The notes below the pieces were generated by a model. That model made no database searches. It worked only from the letters and a program-made list of their open reading frames with translations, and was not told where the DNA came from. Made by a program: the position numbers and the translations under genes. Shown piece by piece: positions 13,450-23,200 of a DNA stretch of 54,590 nucleotides. The stretch comes from a virus. The first letter of the stretch is position 1; each line of letters opens with the position of its first letter. The stretch lies in IMG/VR virus record IMGVR_UViG_3300006752_000035, positions 1 to 54,590 of that record. One strand, 5' to 3'.

Positions 13450-13899
13450 ATGGGAAAACATTTAAGCACAAAACATTACGGACACAATATTGGACTGTCA
13501 GCAGTCTTTAGACAACCTAATGCAGATCATTCACACTGTCATTTATTACATGGCTACAGTTTAGCGTTTACATTTACATTCGGATGTGATGAGCTAGATA
13601 ATAAAAACTGGGCAGTCGACTTCGGCGGACTAAAGCCGTTAAAGGCTTGGCTTGAAGATTCATTTGATCACAAGGTAGCAGTTGATGCAAACGATCCGCA
13701 TATGGATACACTAAAAGATCTTGAAGCAAAAGGTTTAGCAGAGCTACGTATCTTTGATGGTGTTGGTGCAGAGAAATTTGCTGAACACGCATTTAACTTT
13801 GCAGACAAACTTATACGTGAAGCAACAGACAATCGTTGTTATTGCGTAAGAGCAGAATGTGCAGAACACGGAGCAAACTCGGCAATCTACGAGGTGTAA
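13450..13899 (+). CDS. queD: QueD-like 6-carboxytetrahydropterin synthase / PTPS family
   Basis: A 149-residue protein of the 6-pyruvoyl-tetrahydropterin synthase family. HCHLLHGY (Cys30, His34, Tyr36) corresponds to the usual C-x3-HGH. DFGGLKPLK is the conserved core, FDHK holds the catalytic Asp73/His74, and AECAEHG lies near the C-terminus. In bacteria QueD makes the precursor of queuosine and 7-deazaguanines, and phage copies may feed modified DNA bases. The second His of HGH is Tyr here, so zinc binding must differ (His27/His29 are candidates) or activity may have changed. No folE, queE or queC is in the window. Confidence 0.85.
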   Translation: MGKHLSTKHYGHNIGLSAVFRQPNADHSHCHLLHGYSLAFTFTFGCDELDNKNWAVDFGGLKPLKAWLEDSFDHKVAVDANDPHMDTLKDLEAKGLAELRIFDGVGAEKFAEHAFNFADKLIREATDNRCYCVRAECAEHGANSAIYEV

Positions 13900-14613
13900 A
13901 TGCAAGACCGTTGGTTCGTATGTCTAAAACACGGAACTAAGTATGATGCAGAGTATGTGAATATTCTGCATTCTATGTTTAAACGACATGCGCCTAGTGA
14001 TGTTCGGTTTGCTTGTTATACTGATGATAGCAATGGGCTCGATAATGATATAGAAGCATTTGACCTACCGTCAGTTGGCAACGTAAAAGGATGGTGGTAC
14101 AAGCCTCTGTTCTTTAGTCCACACTTGCCTACACAAGGTACAATACTATATTCTGATTTAGACGTTATAATTTTTAAAGATATTAGTAAGTTCTTTGATG
14201 TTCACCCAGACAAGTTTTGTATACTGCGAGACTTTACAAGAAAGATGCGTCCGGACTGGAAAAAGTTTAACAGCAGTATATTTAGACTTGAAGTAGGAAG
14301 TCAATCTTATATCTACGAAAATTTTATAGAAAATCCTAAGATGCACATTAAGAAGTATCACGGAGACCAAGACTACATTTACGATCAAGTTGTACAAGCA
14401 AACCATCCTTTTCAATACTATCCTGACAAGTGGGCCGAGAGCTATAAGTGGGAAATGCGCAATATGGCACACATAACTAGAATGAACGGAGTACGAAACT
14501 TTGTTGAAAAAGGACAACCTCATATACACAAAGACACAAGCATTGCAGTATTTCATGGACAGCCAAATCCAAAAGATTGTATCGATGATTGGGTTATAGA
14601 AAATTGGCGTTGA
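13900..14613 (+). CDS. GT8-like glycosyltransferase
   Basis: A 237-residue protein starting directly after the QueD stop. The fold reads as GT-A: N-terminal strands (WFVCLKHG), YSDLDVII at 84-91 with the metal-binding DxD (Asp86, Asp88), a downstream HGDQDYIYD acceptor/donor loop, and a C-terminal VFHGQPNPKD, which matches the His-x-G motif that binds the nucleotide sugar in GT8-like enzymes. It probably transfers a sugar to a host glycan or to modified phage DNA; the substrate is not readable. Confidence 0.78.
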   Translation: MQDRWFVCLKHGTKYDAEYVNILHSMFKRHAPSDVRFACYTDDSNGLDNDIEAFDLPSVGNVKGWWYKPLFFSPHLPTQGTILYSDLDVIIFKDISKFFDVHPDKFCILRDFTRKMRPDWKKFNSSIFRLEVGSQSYIYENFIENPKMHIKKYHGDQDYIYDQVVQANHPFQYYPDKWAESYKWEMRNMAHITRMNGVRNFVEKGQPHIHKDTSIAVFHGQPNPKDCIDDWVIENWR

Positions 14614-14638
14614 CAAACACGTATATACATGCTATAAT
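14610..14638 (+). promoter_or_regulatory. Consensus sigma-70 promoter of uvdE
   Basis: TTGACA (14610-14615), 17 bp, TATAAT (14633-14638): a perfect match. The -35 box includes the last codon and stop of the glycosyltransferase gene. The start is near 14645, with the ATG at 14669. Confidence 0.88.
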
Positions 14639-14668
14639 GTTTACACAATACAAACTTAGGCACACATT

Positions 14669-15811
14669 ATGATGAACGATTTAAAATTTACTACCTGCGG
14701 CGATTATCTTGCAGACCTAGAACCTACACAGCGAATAGGTTTTGCATGTAAGTACATGTACCCCGATCAAACACAAAAGAAGAAAGTACTAGAAGAAATA
14801 CAACGCCCGCTAAATACTCGTAGCACAACAGTACAGTGGCTTAACAGACAGACACGTGATGTTGCTGAAGAACGCTTATGGGACATCATGGTCCATAACA
14901 TTGCGTCATACAAAAGGTTGATTGAATATGTGGGATCTCTTCCAGCTGAACTTAGGATGGTTCGACTCGGTTCTGATGTACTTCCTGTTTATACCCAGCG
15001 GGATTGGAGTTATTTTTGGCGTAAGCCTGACGTGGTGGAATATGCGGAAAGAACGTTTGCAGAAGTCGGTGCCACGGCAAGAGCCCTCGATGTTAGACTC
15101 TCGATGCACCCAGGCCAATTTACAGTCCTTGCTTCAGATAGTGAAGAAATAGTTGAGAGGAGCATAGAAGAATTTGAATATCACACCGATGTCATCCGCT
15201 ATATGGGATACGGCAAAACCTTCCAAGACTTTAAATGCAATGTACACATATCAGGTCGTAGAGGTCCACAAGGGATCAAAGACGCCCTTAAGAGACTCAC
15301 GCCCGAAGCGAGAAACGTCATCACAATCGAAAACGACGAAAACAAGTGGGGACTCGACAGCAGCCTTGAACTTGCAGACGACCTCGCACTTGTGCTTGAC
15401 ATACACCATCACTGGTGCCGTGAAGGTGAATACATACAGCCCACCGACGATAGATTTGCTCGCGTAATAGACAGCTGGCGTGGTGTTCGACCTGCAATAC
15501 ATTATTCATACAGCCGCAACGAACATTTGCCCGCAGGCTATGAACACAACACTATGCCTAATATGGCACAACTATTAGAAGACGGTTACAAGAAAGCAAA
15601 ACTTAGAGCGCACAGTGATTACTATCCTAACCAGCTAGTTAACGATTGGGCATTGAGCTTTTTGCCATATACAGATATCATGTGTGAATCTAAATGCAAA
15701 AATCTTGCAAGCATTGACCTGTATAAATACAAAGAGGAGTTAAAACATTATGAGTTATTTGAACAAAATGTACGGGCGTCAGTCCAAGAACACAGCGCCA
15801 GCATCGGATAA
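14669..15811 (+). CDS. uvdE: UV damage endonuclease (UvdE/UVDE family)
   Basis: A 380-residue TIM-barrel enzyme that nicks DNA 5' of UV photoproducts. The metal-binding motifs are present: RIGFACKYM at the N-terminus, MRLGSD-like VRLGSD (98-103), HPGQ (147-150), NVHISG (His193), ENDE (221-224), DIHHHW (244-249), IHYS (His278) and AHSDYY (His315). The length is usual. A perfect promoter stands upstream. The core is compositionally odd: by hand count 123 of 240 bases (51%) are G/C at 15241-15480, against about one third in the gene before it, which suggests recent acquisition or recombination. The 3' end overlaps the next gene by 62 bases. Confidence 0.93.
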   Translation: MMNDLKFTTCGDYLADLEPTQRIGFACKYMYPDQTQKKKVLEEIQRPLNTRSTTVQWLNRQTRDVAEERLWDIMVHNIASYKRLIEYVGSLPAELRMVRLGSDVLPVYTQRDWSYFWRKPDVVEYAERTFAEVGATARALDVRLSMHPGQFTVLASDSEEIVERSIEEFEYHTDVIRYMGYGKTFQDFKCNVHISGRRGPQGIKDALKRLTPEARNVITIENDENKWGLDSSLELADDLALVLDIHHHWCREGEYIQPTDDRFARVIDSWRGVRPAIHYSYSRNEHLPAGYEHNTMPNMAQLLEDGYKKAKLRAHSDYYPNQLVNDWALSFLPYTDIMCESKCKNLASIDLYKYKEELKHYELFEQNVRASVQEHSASIG

Positions 15812-16034
15812 AAACCCTAATCGCATCACAGGCGGTTTAAGAGCTCAAGGTGTTGATACTATTACTATGCTAGGTGAAGATGGTTCTTCAACGGACCTGC
15901 CTACTCTTGCATATGTAAGATCTTTGGAAGAGCAGTCAAAAAAACAGCGAGCCGCTTTAACCGTCCTAGAACGTAAGCTGACTCGCCAAGAATCTGTAAT
16001 TAATCAATTACAGACTGCTATTATGCGCTCTTAA
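15750..16034 (+). CDS. Conserved coiled-coil phage protein (94 aa)
   Basis: A 94-residue protein starting inside uvdE with AAAGAGGAG upstream. The N-terminus is polar. A central GVDTITMLGEDGSSTDLPTLAYV region matches an unnamed protein I know from T4-like marine phages. Residues about 58-94 form a coiled coil. It may be a small structural or assembly protein. Its 3' end overlaps the convergent minus-strand gene by 14 bases. Confidence 0.65.
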   Translation: MSYLNKMYGRQSKNTAPASDKNPNRITGGLRAQGVDTITMLGEDGSSTDLPTLAYVRSLEEQSKKQRAALTVLERKLTRQESVINQLQTAIMRS

Positions 16035-16311
16035 GTCTACTTAAAATTTCACTCTTAGAAAGACTTGCATTGGCTTTAACGCCACGTTGCTTTGCCTCTT
16101 TAAGAAGTTGAGTCTTATTCAACTTGTCAAAATCGCACCCTTTACCAGAAGCTTTCTTTTTAGTAGCCTTCTTAGTTGAAGTCTTCTTTGTAGAAGCTTT
16201 AGTAGAGGTTTTCTTTTTAGCTTTAGGTGCTGGTGCTGGCTCGGCCATTACTTCTTCAATAACAGCTGGAACAGATCCATAACCTAAAATGCTTTTTAAC
16301 CATTTTATCAT
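16021..16311 (-). CDS. Lysine-rich protein with SAP/Rho-N-like C-terminus
   Basis: A 96-residue protein on the minus strand. A short amphipathic start and an Ala/Pro/Glu region are followed by a Lys/Thr/Ser/Ala repeat tract (KKKTSTKAS-type, about residues 33-58), like the tails of histone H1-type bacterial proteins. The last 35 residues (LNKTQLLKEAKQRGVKA...SKSEILSRL) have the helix-extended-helix pattern of SAP/Rho-N DNA- or RNA-binding domains. I infer a nucleic-acid-binding protein. AGGAGG precedes the ATG, and a palindromic late promoter lies at 16333. Confidence 0.75.
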   Translation of the reverse strand: MIKWLKSILGYGSVPAVIEEVMAEPAPAPKAKKKTSTKASTKKTSTKKATKKKASGKGCDFDKLNKTQLLKEAKQRGVKANASLSKSEILSRLKSA

Positions 16312-16332
16312 AATTTCCTCCTATAGGAACAT

Positions 16333-16347
16333 ATATTTACTAAATAT
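16333..16347. promoter_or_regulatory. Palindromic divergent late-promoter candidate
   Basis: ATATTTA-C-TAAATAT is a perfect 7-bp inverted repeat lying between divergent genes. On each strand it presents a TAAATAT late-type element 9-22 bases before a strong ribosome site (AGGAGG on minus, AGGAG on plus). The same arrangement recurs at 45504-45522. Confidence 0.6.
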
Positions 16348-16367
16348 GATACAACAGGAGACTAAAG

Positions 16368-16535
16368 ATGGTTAAAAAATTTATTATGGATAGACTAGGT
16401 GAACGTACTACACTTGACGGTGCTGTATTAATTGGTGCTGGTGTTGCGTTCTTAATCTTTAAGCCTATTGCAAGTATAGTAGCATATGCCGCTATTGCAT
16501 ATGGTGCATGGACTTTATTCAAAAAAGAAAAGTAA
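16368..16535 (+). CDS. Small membrane protein (55 aa)
   Basis: A 55-residue frame with AGGAG eight bases upstream and a late-promoter element before it. A basic N-terminus (MVKKFIMDRLGERT) is followed by one long or two short hydrophobic segments (LIGAGVAFLIFKPIASIVAYAA in two parts) and a KKEK tail. Its stop abuts the stop of the minus-strand gene that follows (TAATTA, 16533-16538). Confidence 0.65.
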   Translation: MVKKFIMDRLGERTTLDGAVLIGAGVAFLIFKPIASIVAYAAIAYGAWTLFKKEK

Positions 16536-16823
16536 TTACATTTTACTTATAGGGAGATCAGAACTAGCAGGCAAGTTCCAAACTTTTTTGCGTTCTACTC
16601 CCTTTTTTTGTGCAAATTTTTTACTATCGCAGTTCTTACATACGTGAAAATAGTTATTATTTAAACGCTTGGGATCAATGCTTCCTCTAGGACGTTCAAA
16701 CTCTGTATCACAATTATCGCATCTAAACACACATATAGTCATATCGCGCTTGTAGGCGTGTTCCTTGCCGGTTTTGCTTTTACGAACATGCCGGGTTTGC
16801 TTTTTAAATTCTTTTATAAACAT
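16536..16823 (-). CDS. Zinc-ribbon protein (95 aa)
   Basis: A minus-strand gene of 95 residues. The first 27 residues are very basic. CDNC (Cys35/38) and CKNC (Cys62/65), 23 residues apart, form a classic zinc ribbon, with ERPRGSIDPKRLNNN between. This looks like a nucleic-acid-binding module, as seen in phage transcription or HNH-associated small proteins. There is no HNH catalytic motif. No ribosome site precedes the ATG, and a GTAAATATA element sits 3-11 bases upstream, so the message may be leaderless or the start may be Met28. Confidence 0.65.
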   Translation of the reverse strand: MFIKEFKKQTRHVRKSKTGKEHAYKRDMTICVFRCDNCDTEFERPRGSIDPKRLNNNYFHVCKNCDSKKFAQKKGVERKKVWNLPASSDLPISKM

Positions 16824-16857
16824 AACTATATTTACATTAAGATTATAAAATTATAAA

Positions 16858-16865
16858 CTAAATAC
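16858..16865 (+). promoter_or_regulatory. Candidate late promoter (CTAAATAC)
   Basis: CTAAATAC lies 21 bases before the HesB-like ATG, with TAGGAAAG between. It would transcribe the HesB gene and the 9.2-kb virion gene that follows it after one base. Confidence 0.5.
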
Positions 16866-16886
16866 ATACATAAGATAGGAAAGTTA

Positions 16887-17264
16887 ATGAATTTAGTAAC
16901 ACTTACTCCAGCAGCAGATCAGCAAGTTAGCATTTTATGCAACGAAAATGATTGTTTTGCTATTAGTTTAGATGTAAAAGGAGGAGGTTGTGCAGGATTC
17001 GAGTATGAATGGGGTACAGCAACACAAGAAGATTTGAAAGCAGATGACTTTTTAGTTGAATGTGATCAAGGAAACTTTATTGTAACCGGACATAGTTTAA
17101 TGTTTCTAGCAGGATCAGAAATAGATTATGTAAAATCTATAATAGGATCAACATTTGAGATTAAAAATCCTAACGCCCAAAGTAGTTGTGGTTGCGGTGT
17201 TAGTATAAACTTTGATATAGACAACCTGGCGCAAGAGCCAGATCGTATAATGGAGCTAAAATAA
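16887..17264 (+). CDS. HesB/IscA-like iron-sulfur cluster carrier
   Basis: A 125-residue A-type carrier. The three ligand cysteines are conserved: Cys35 in GGGCAGF and Cys101/Cys103 in SCGCGVSINF. It has the family core IDYVKSIIGSTFEIKNPNAQSS. Such proteins bind Fe or Fe-S clusters and hand them to client proteins. HesB-like genes occur in many marine T4-like phages. Here the gene is one base upstream of the largest virion gene and behind a late-type promoter, so it is probably expressed late. An Fe-S supply for a virion or late enzyme is inferred. Confidence 0.9.
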   Translation: MNLVTLTPAADQQVSILCNENDCFAISLDVKGGGCAGFEYEWGTATQEDLKADDFLVECDQGNFIVTGHSLMFLAGSEIDYVKSIIGSTFEIKNPNAQSSCGCGVSINFDIDNLAQEPDRIMELK

Positions 17265-17265
17265 A

Positions 17266-20200
17266 ATGGCAAGACAAGAAGTAGACATCGGCGTTGAAGG
17301 TAATGACGGAACCGGTGATAGCGTTCGCGAGTCGTTTCGTAAAGTCAACGAAAACTTCAGAGAGATATATGCAGTTGTAGGTAAAGGTGGACAGATTAGT
17401 TTTACCAGCCTAGCTGACACACCTGAAAGTTTAGATGAGTTTGAAGGTGGTGGAATTAAAGCATTTATTCCAGCAGTAAAGCAAGATGCTACTGGCATCA
17501 CTATACTAGAACTTGCATCAGACTCCAGCGAAGCAGAGGCAGATCAAGGAACTGTTGACACTATAGGGTTTGATGTATCAACTCCAGGTAAACTTATACT
17601 TAAAATTGCCAATGTTACAATAATTAAAGATCCAGCACCAGTACTTGGTGGACCGTTAAATGCAGCAGGACAAGTTATTGCAAACGTTGACACCAATAAC
17701 ATTACATCGTTTAACAATGTACACGGTACAGCGTTATCAATAGATGACATTGTGATTGATAAGAAGTTTGCTGACAAGGCATACATTCCACGACAGGCAC
17801 CCGGCGAAACAATTAATGTTCCGGATGAACCAACTGGTGCAACACAGTATGAATTTACATTTAGTATTTTAACAGGTGACAACAGAATCAATGTTACTGC
17901 ACATGGTCTATCTCGAGGATCTGACGGCGCACCTTACGTATTTAAAACTGAAGGTGCTGGGCTTAATTGGCAGAGAACTATATTTGATGCAGATGCAGGA
18001 CAATTTGTTACACAAAGTTCAATTGATACCGACGAAGACGGCAATCCTTTATACGATGCAATTTTAAATAACACAACAATTTATATTGGTGTTCTTGACG
18101 AAAACAACTTAGGTATGTGGTTAGCGGCAGAAGATGCACTACTAGCTGATCCTGCTGAAAGAGAAAGACTTAGACTTAAACTATCATTAATTGATTCAGT
18201 AGAATTAAAACTACTTGATGCAAACTATGATTCATCGTTAGAAGGATTCTTCCTACGTCAACAGGTTATGCCTCGTGAAAGTATTGTTAGACGCCAAGGC
18301 GATAGAATGACAGGTCCGTTAGTATTGCATGACCATCCAGGTGATCTTGCAGGTGCAGGTGCGCCAAACGGCGATGATGACTTACAAGCAGTTTCAAAAT
18401 TATATGTTGATAGTCAGTCACAAGAATCAAGTGCAAACATTTTTGTTAGTACTGTAGGTGACGATGATCAAAGAGTTGCGCCTCCAGGTAAAGAAGGTAG
18501 CTCATTAGCATATGCATATAGAACTGTAGGTGCAGCAGCAAGAAAAGCTGAAGCGGTACAAATTGCATCATCATTTGAACCAGGGCCATACTTACAGGAC
18601 ATTATTAGTTCTAGAACTATTGATCCATCTGCTCCGCCAGTGATTGAAAAATCAAGAGTACTATCCGGAGGCATCAGTGTTGGTGCTGACGGCAATAGAC
18701 TGAATACCAAAACAATTATTGATGCTAACTTAGATTTTATTATAGCAGAAACATTAGCATGGGCACAGAATCAAATTGTTACTAAGGAAACATCTAATCT
18801 TTCTGATATATCAGTAAACTGGACCGGTCGTGTTATTGACACAAAAATTGCTGAAGAAGATTTGCGCAATGGAATAAATGCAGCAACATTAGATTATCTA
18901 AGTAGTGGCTCAGCTAACTTCTTATCAAATAGAACAGCAATTGAATATTTCCAAGATGAGTACAGTAAATCACAAGCAGGTTTAGTTAGAGAAGTATACG
19001 CAACTTTACTACAGTACACATCGCAAGTTGTTGCTAGTGTTATCATAAACAGTGTAATACCATCAAATGAAAGATATCAAAATATTTACGATCAAGAAAT
19101 TATTACTTTTAATTCAGATCAACCAGGATTGGCTGATGTTGCAGCGTTAACATCTACTTCACCGATTGCAGGTACTGGTGGTACACTTCAAATACAACGT
19201 GCTATTATTGCAGGCGGCGTGTTTAGTGCTAGTGATGTACCAGCAACTGGCCAACGCTATGTTATGTTCTTCTCAAATACTGTTAGCGGCACAACTGAAC
19301 GTGGATTTGTAGATGCTGGTGATCCGCAAAACAGAGATTTAAGAGTAGGTAAAATTATTAGAGGTAAAACTTCTGGAGCATTAGGTAGAATTATATCGTA
19401 TGCTACTGGTAATGATACAATTAACAATCCAGGTTCAGGCGGTAATAAAGATAAAGTTGAATTAGAATTATTAAAACCGATAGAGTTTATTATAGGTGAA
19501 AACCTTGAATATGGTAACATTGTAAACGAACGTAATGTTACTATTAAGATCGAAACTGGTACGTATTACGAAGATTATCCAATCAGAGTTCCAACTAACG
19601 TATCACTAGTAGGTGACGAATTTAGACGAGTAATTATTAGACCAAATCGTAGAACATCTCAATCGCCGTGGGCAGGAACTTACTTCTATAGAGATAAAGA
19701 GTTTGACGGACTAACAGGTTCAGCTACTACAAGCATTACAGGAATAGCTGATGCAAACTTGCCAGTATCTGGTGAAGCATATACTAATCCGCTTACAGGC
19801 GAAGTTGACGGCTTCTTTGGTAGACACTATCTAGTTAAGCCTGGATCGCCAAAGAACGTTGATAGACAAGGGCAACTTGCATTTGTCAACCCTGGCAATT
19901 ATGTAAATGCTGCTACACTAATTGAAAAGAATAAAGAGTTTATTAAAGAAGAAACTATTGCGTTTATTGAATATCGTATTGCAAACGGTGGCTTTGTAGA
20001 CTTTAACGGAGTATTTAATCCGCAGTTTAATGTTAACGACGAAGCTAAAAGTAGATATAGAAATTATGTAGCAGATATTGTAGATGCAGTAACTAAAGAT
20101 TTACGTGAAGGCGAAAATCTCAATGTACTATCACAACAAGCTCAAATATATTTTGAAATACAAGAACGTCCAGACGAAGATGGAGTATTAGCTGGCGTAT

Positions 20201-23200
20201 TAGTTAACTTGAAACAGATGATGCAGGACATGGTCATTAACGTTGCGTGGGATGATCCATTTGCAGCTCAATATCGTGGTGCAAGTCATCCTGATCAATA
20301 CATAAATGCTCAGCTGATTGCTGAAGATGGCATAACAGGCGACTCTGGTATTTTAGATAATCAAATCTCATTAATAGATTTTGCTATTGAACCAAATGTT
20401 ACTACTGACGAAACTAATTATAACTGTGCAAAATTATCAACTGATGTTGATGTATTCTTAATGAACGATGCAACAATTTTGCGTAACATGACTGTACAAG
20501 GTCATGGTGGATTTATGTGTGTGCTTGATCCAGAAGGACAAATCCTTACTAAATCTCCATACATACAAACAGGTTCAAGTTTCTCACAGTCACTAAACAG
20601 GCAAGCATTTAGAGGTGGTATGTTTGTTGATGCGTTCTGTGCTAACACTCCGGTAAGAGTAACACAAAAAGAAAGTAACTTTAGATTAAGAATTGAAGGT
20701 GATAAAGACTCAGGACTTTATATTAGAAAGCCACAAACACCATGTCCGTTTTATATTGACGGTATTAGATATCAAGTTAATGATATTATTGAATATGACC
20801 GTGGTGGTATTAACGGCCCTGCAACTGCTACACTTGTACTAGATGTACGTTCAGGTAAAATTAATCCAAATAATTTTAGTGAGTTCTTAGGATTTGAGCC
20901 AGATCCAACTAATACTGTATTGTATCCAAATGGATATGCTGTTACACTACAAACTGCTGGTAACAGATCACAGTTAGGTAATGACTTTACACAAGTTAAC
21001 GATATGGGTTACGGTCTTGTTACTATCAACGGTGGCTTATCAGAAATGGTTAGTATGTTTACATACTATTGTCATACTGCATACTATGCAGGTAATGGTG
21101 GCCAAATACGTTCAGTATCAGGATCAAACGCAAATGGTACATATGGTTTAGTTGCAGAAGGTTCAGATCCAAACGAAGTACCTGATGATGTTAACATGGT
21201 TAATGACATGGTGCAAGGCGCACTTACATTCTCCGCATCCGTTGTTATAACACTAACTGATAATTTAGTAGTAGCATCAGGAGACACAATAACATGTACA
21301 AACAATACAGGTTCTGGTACAGCAATATTCCCTACAGAAGGTAATCAGTTATTCTTAAAAGATGTTACAGGAACATTTGCTGTTGCCGAAGATATTATTT
21401 TAAATGGTGCAACACAAACAGGCATCGAAATTGATATACTTGATACTTCAGGTTATGAAAACATAGAAGAAAAATTATCAATATTCTTTTATGATAACGA
21501 ACATGTACCTACTAACAAAGGCGAACTTGAATACTATCACGCAGATGGTGGCACACCGCTAGGTAGGATTGCACGATATGAATTAGCAAGTGTTGAAATT
21601 GTTGACGGACTTACTGTTGATGGTTATGCTATTGACTTTTCAGACTTAGGCACAGCTGGTTCACCAACTGCAACGGGCTCTGCTTCTTATGTAACTCGTA
21701 ACACTGCTGATGGAGAAACAGATCCACTGACTGCTGTTACCCAAGCAAAAGTAACTATTACTAAAGCTAGAGAACAAGGCGGAATTTATAAAGTAGGCAT
21801 ATTTGCTTCTGAGGATGGCGAACACTATAAAGTTGGCGATACTATGGTAATCAAAGGATCGAAACTAGGTGGCAGCGACGGCACACACGATGCAACAGTT
21901 ACAGTTACATCGATCAATCAGCAACGATTTGCAGATGATAACTTAAATGACAATATTGATACAGGTAGTATTAGAACTTTAAGTATTACAGGTACTATTA
22001 ATGTAATTGCTGATTATACACCATTACGCAGCGGACAAGTTTATAAGGCTAACTTTAGTACAGCAAATGATACATTTGACAATGACGGTATATTACAAGA
22101 TATTCCAAATGGTCAACCTATAAACATTAGACAAAATAATACACATACATTTGGTGAGATTGAAAGTACTGGTGACTTAACTATACGACCAAGTACAGCA
22201 ATTAACTTTAACGAAGATTTAGAATATACATATAGATCAATTAGCTTTGGCTCTAATGACCCAGTCGGTAACCAGTTAGACATAGACGAGTCATTAGTTG
22301 GCTTTGATGCAAGTTACGACTTTGTAAGATTAAACGTAGCAAAAGAAAGAATTAACCTTACAGCAGCAGACTTTGATGCAGCGCAGTTAGCCGTACCGAT
22401 TGGTGCAGGCACAACTATTGGTAACACAACTGGTGATACTACAATTGCTGTTAACAAATTAAGTGAAATTAGAGATATATGGAGAATTAATAATAACTTC
22501 TTAACCGACGGAAACTTTAGACCAGGTGGATTAACTGACGGATTTAGAACATTCGATTTTACTGGTGAACTTCCAAAAATTATAATGTGGAATGGTAAGA
22601 AGCATTATGTGTACAACTATAGAGAAATAGTTGAAAACGATCAAGGAACTGCATTCAATGATAAAAGAAAAATATATGACGAGAATCATTTATTTGCATT
22701 AGTTGATCTAAAAGAAATTACCGAAGTAGAATTAAACTTTGATGAGATTAACGTAAATGGATCTGATGTTCCTTTAACAACTACATTCCCAAGAGTAGTA
22801 GATTATGCAGGCGGCATTTCAGAAGCAAGAATACGTCAAAGTAACAATAAAACTGCTTGGGGACAGGTTAAAATTGCAGGTGATAAAGCACAAGAGATTA
22901 AACTTTATGAGTGGAGTGGCGTTGACTTTAACACCACTGGCTTCTTAGAAGTTTGGGAAGGTGGAGCAGCAGACCCAGATCCAGCAACAGGTTCTTGGAC
23001 ACAGATGCTAGACCAAAATGGTGATCCTATAATACCACGCAGTGTACAGCGCAATAGAGAAACCAATATTACAAGTCAAGCAGTAGGTCTTGTAAGACCA
23101 TTAACACAAACATTCTCAGGAACTATTACATTACGTGCAGGTCTACAAGATGGATCAGCGGGAACTATTACAATTGATATTTCAACATGTAGAGCTACAT

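Noticed and set aside
17555-17600. TTGACA strings inside the giant virion genes (17555, 17687, 18836, 23686, 32729)
   Set aside because: No -10 box at 16-18 bp; these are Val-Asp/Leu-Asp/Ile-Asp codon pairs in coding sequence.
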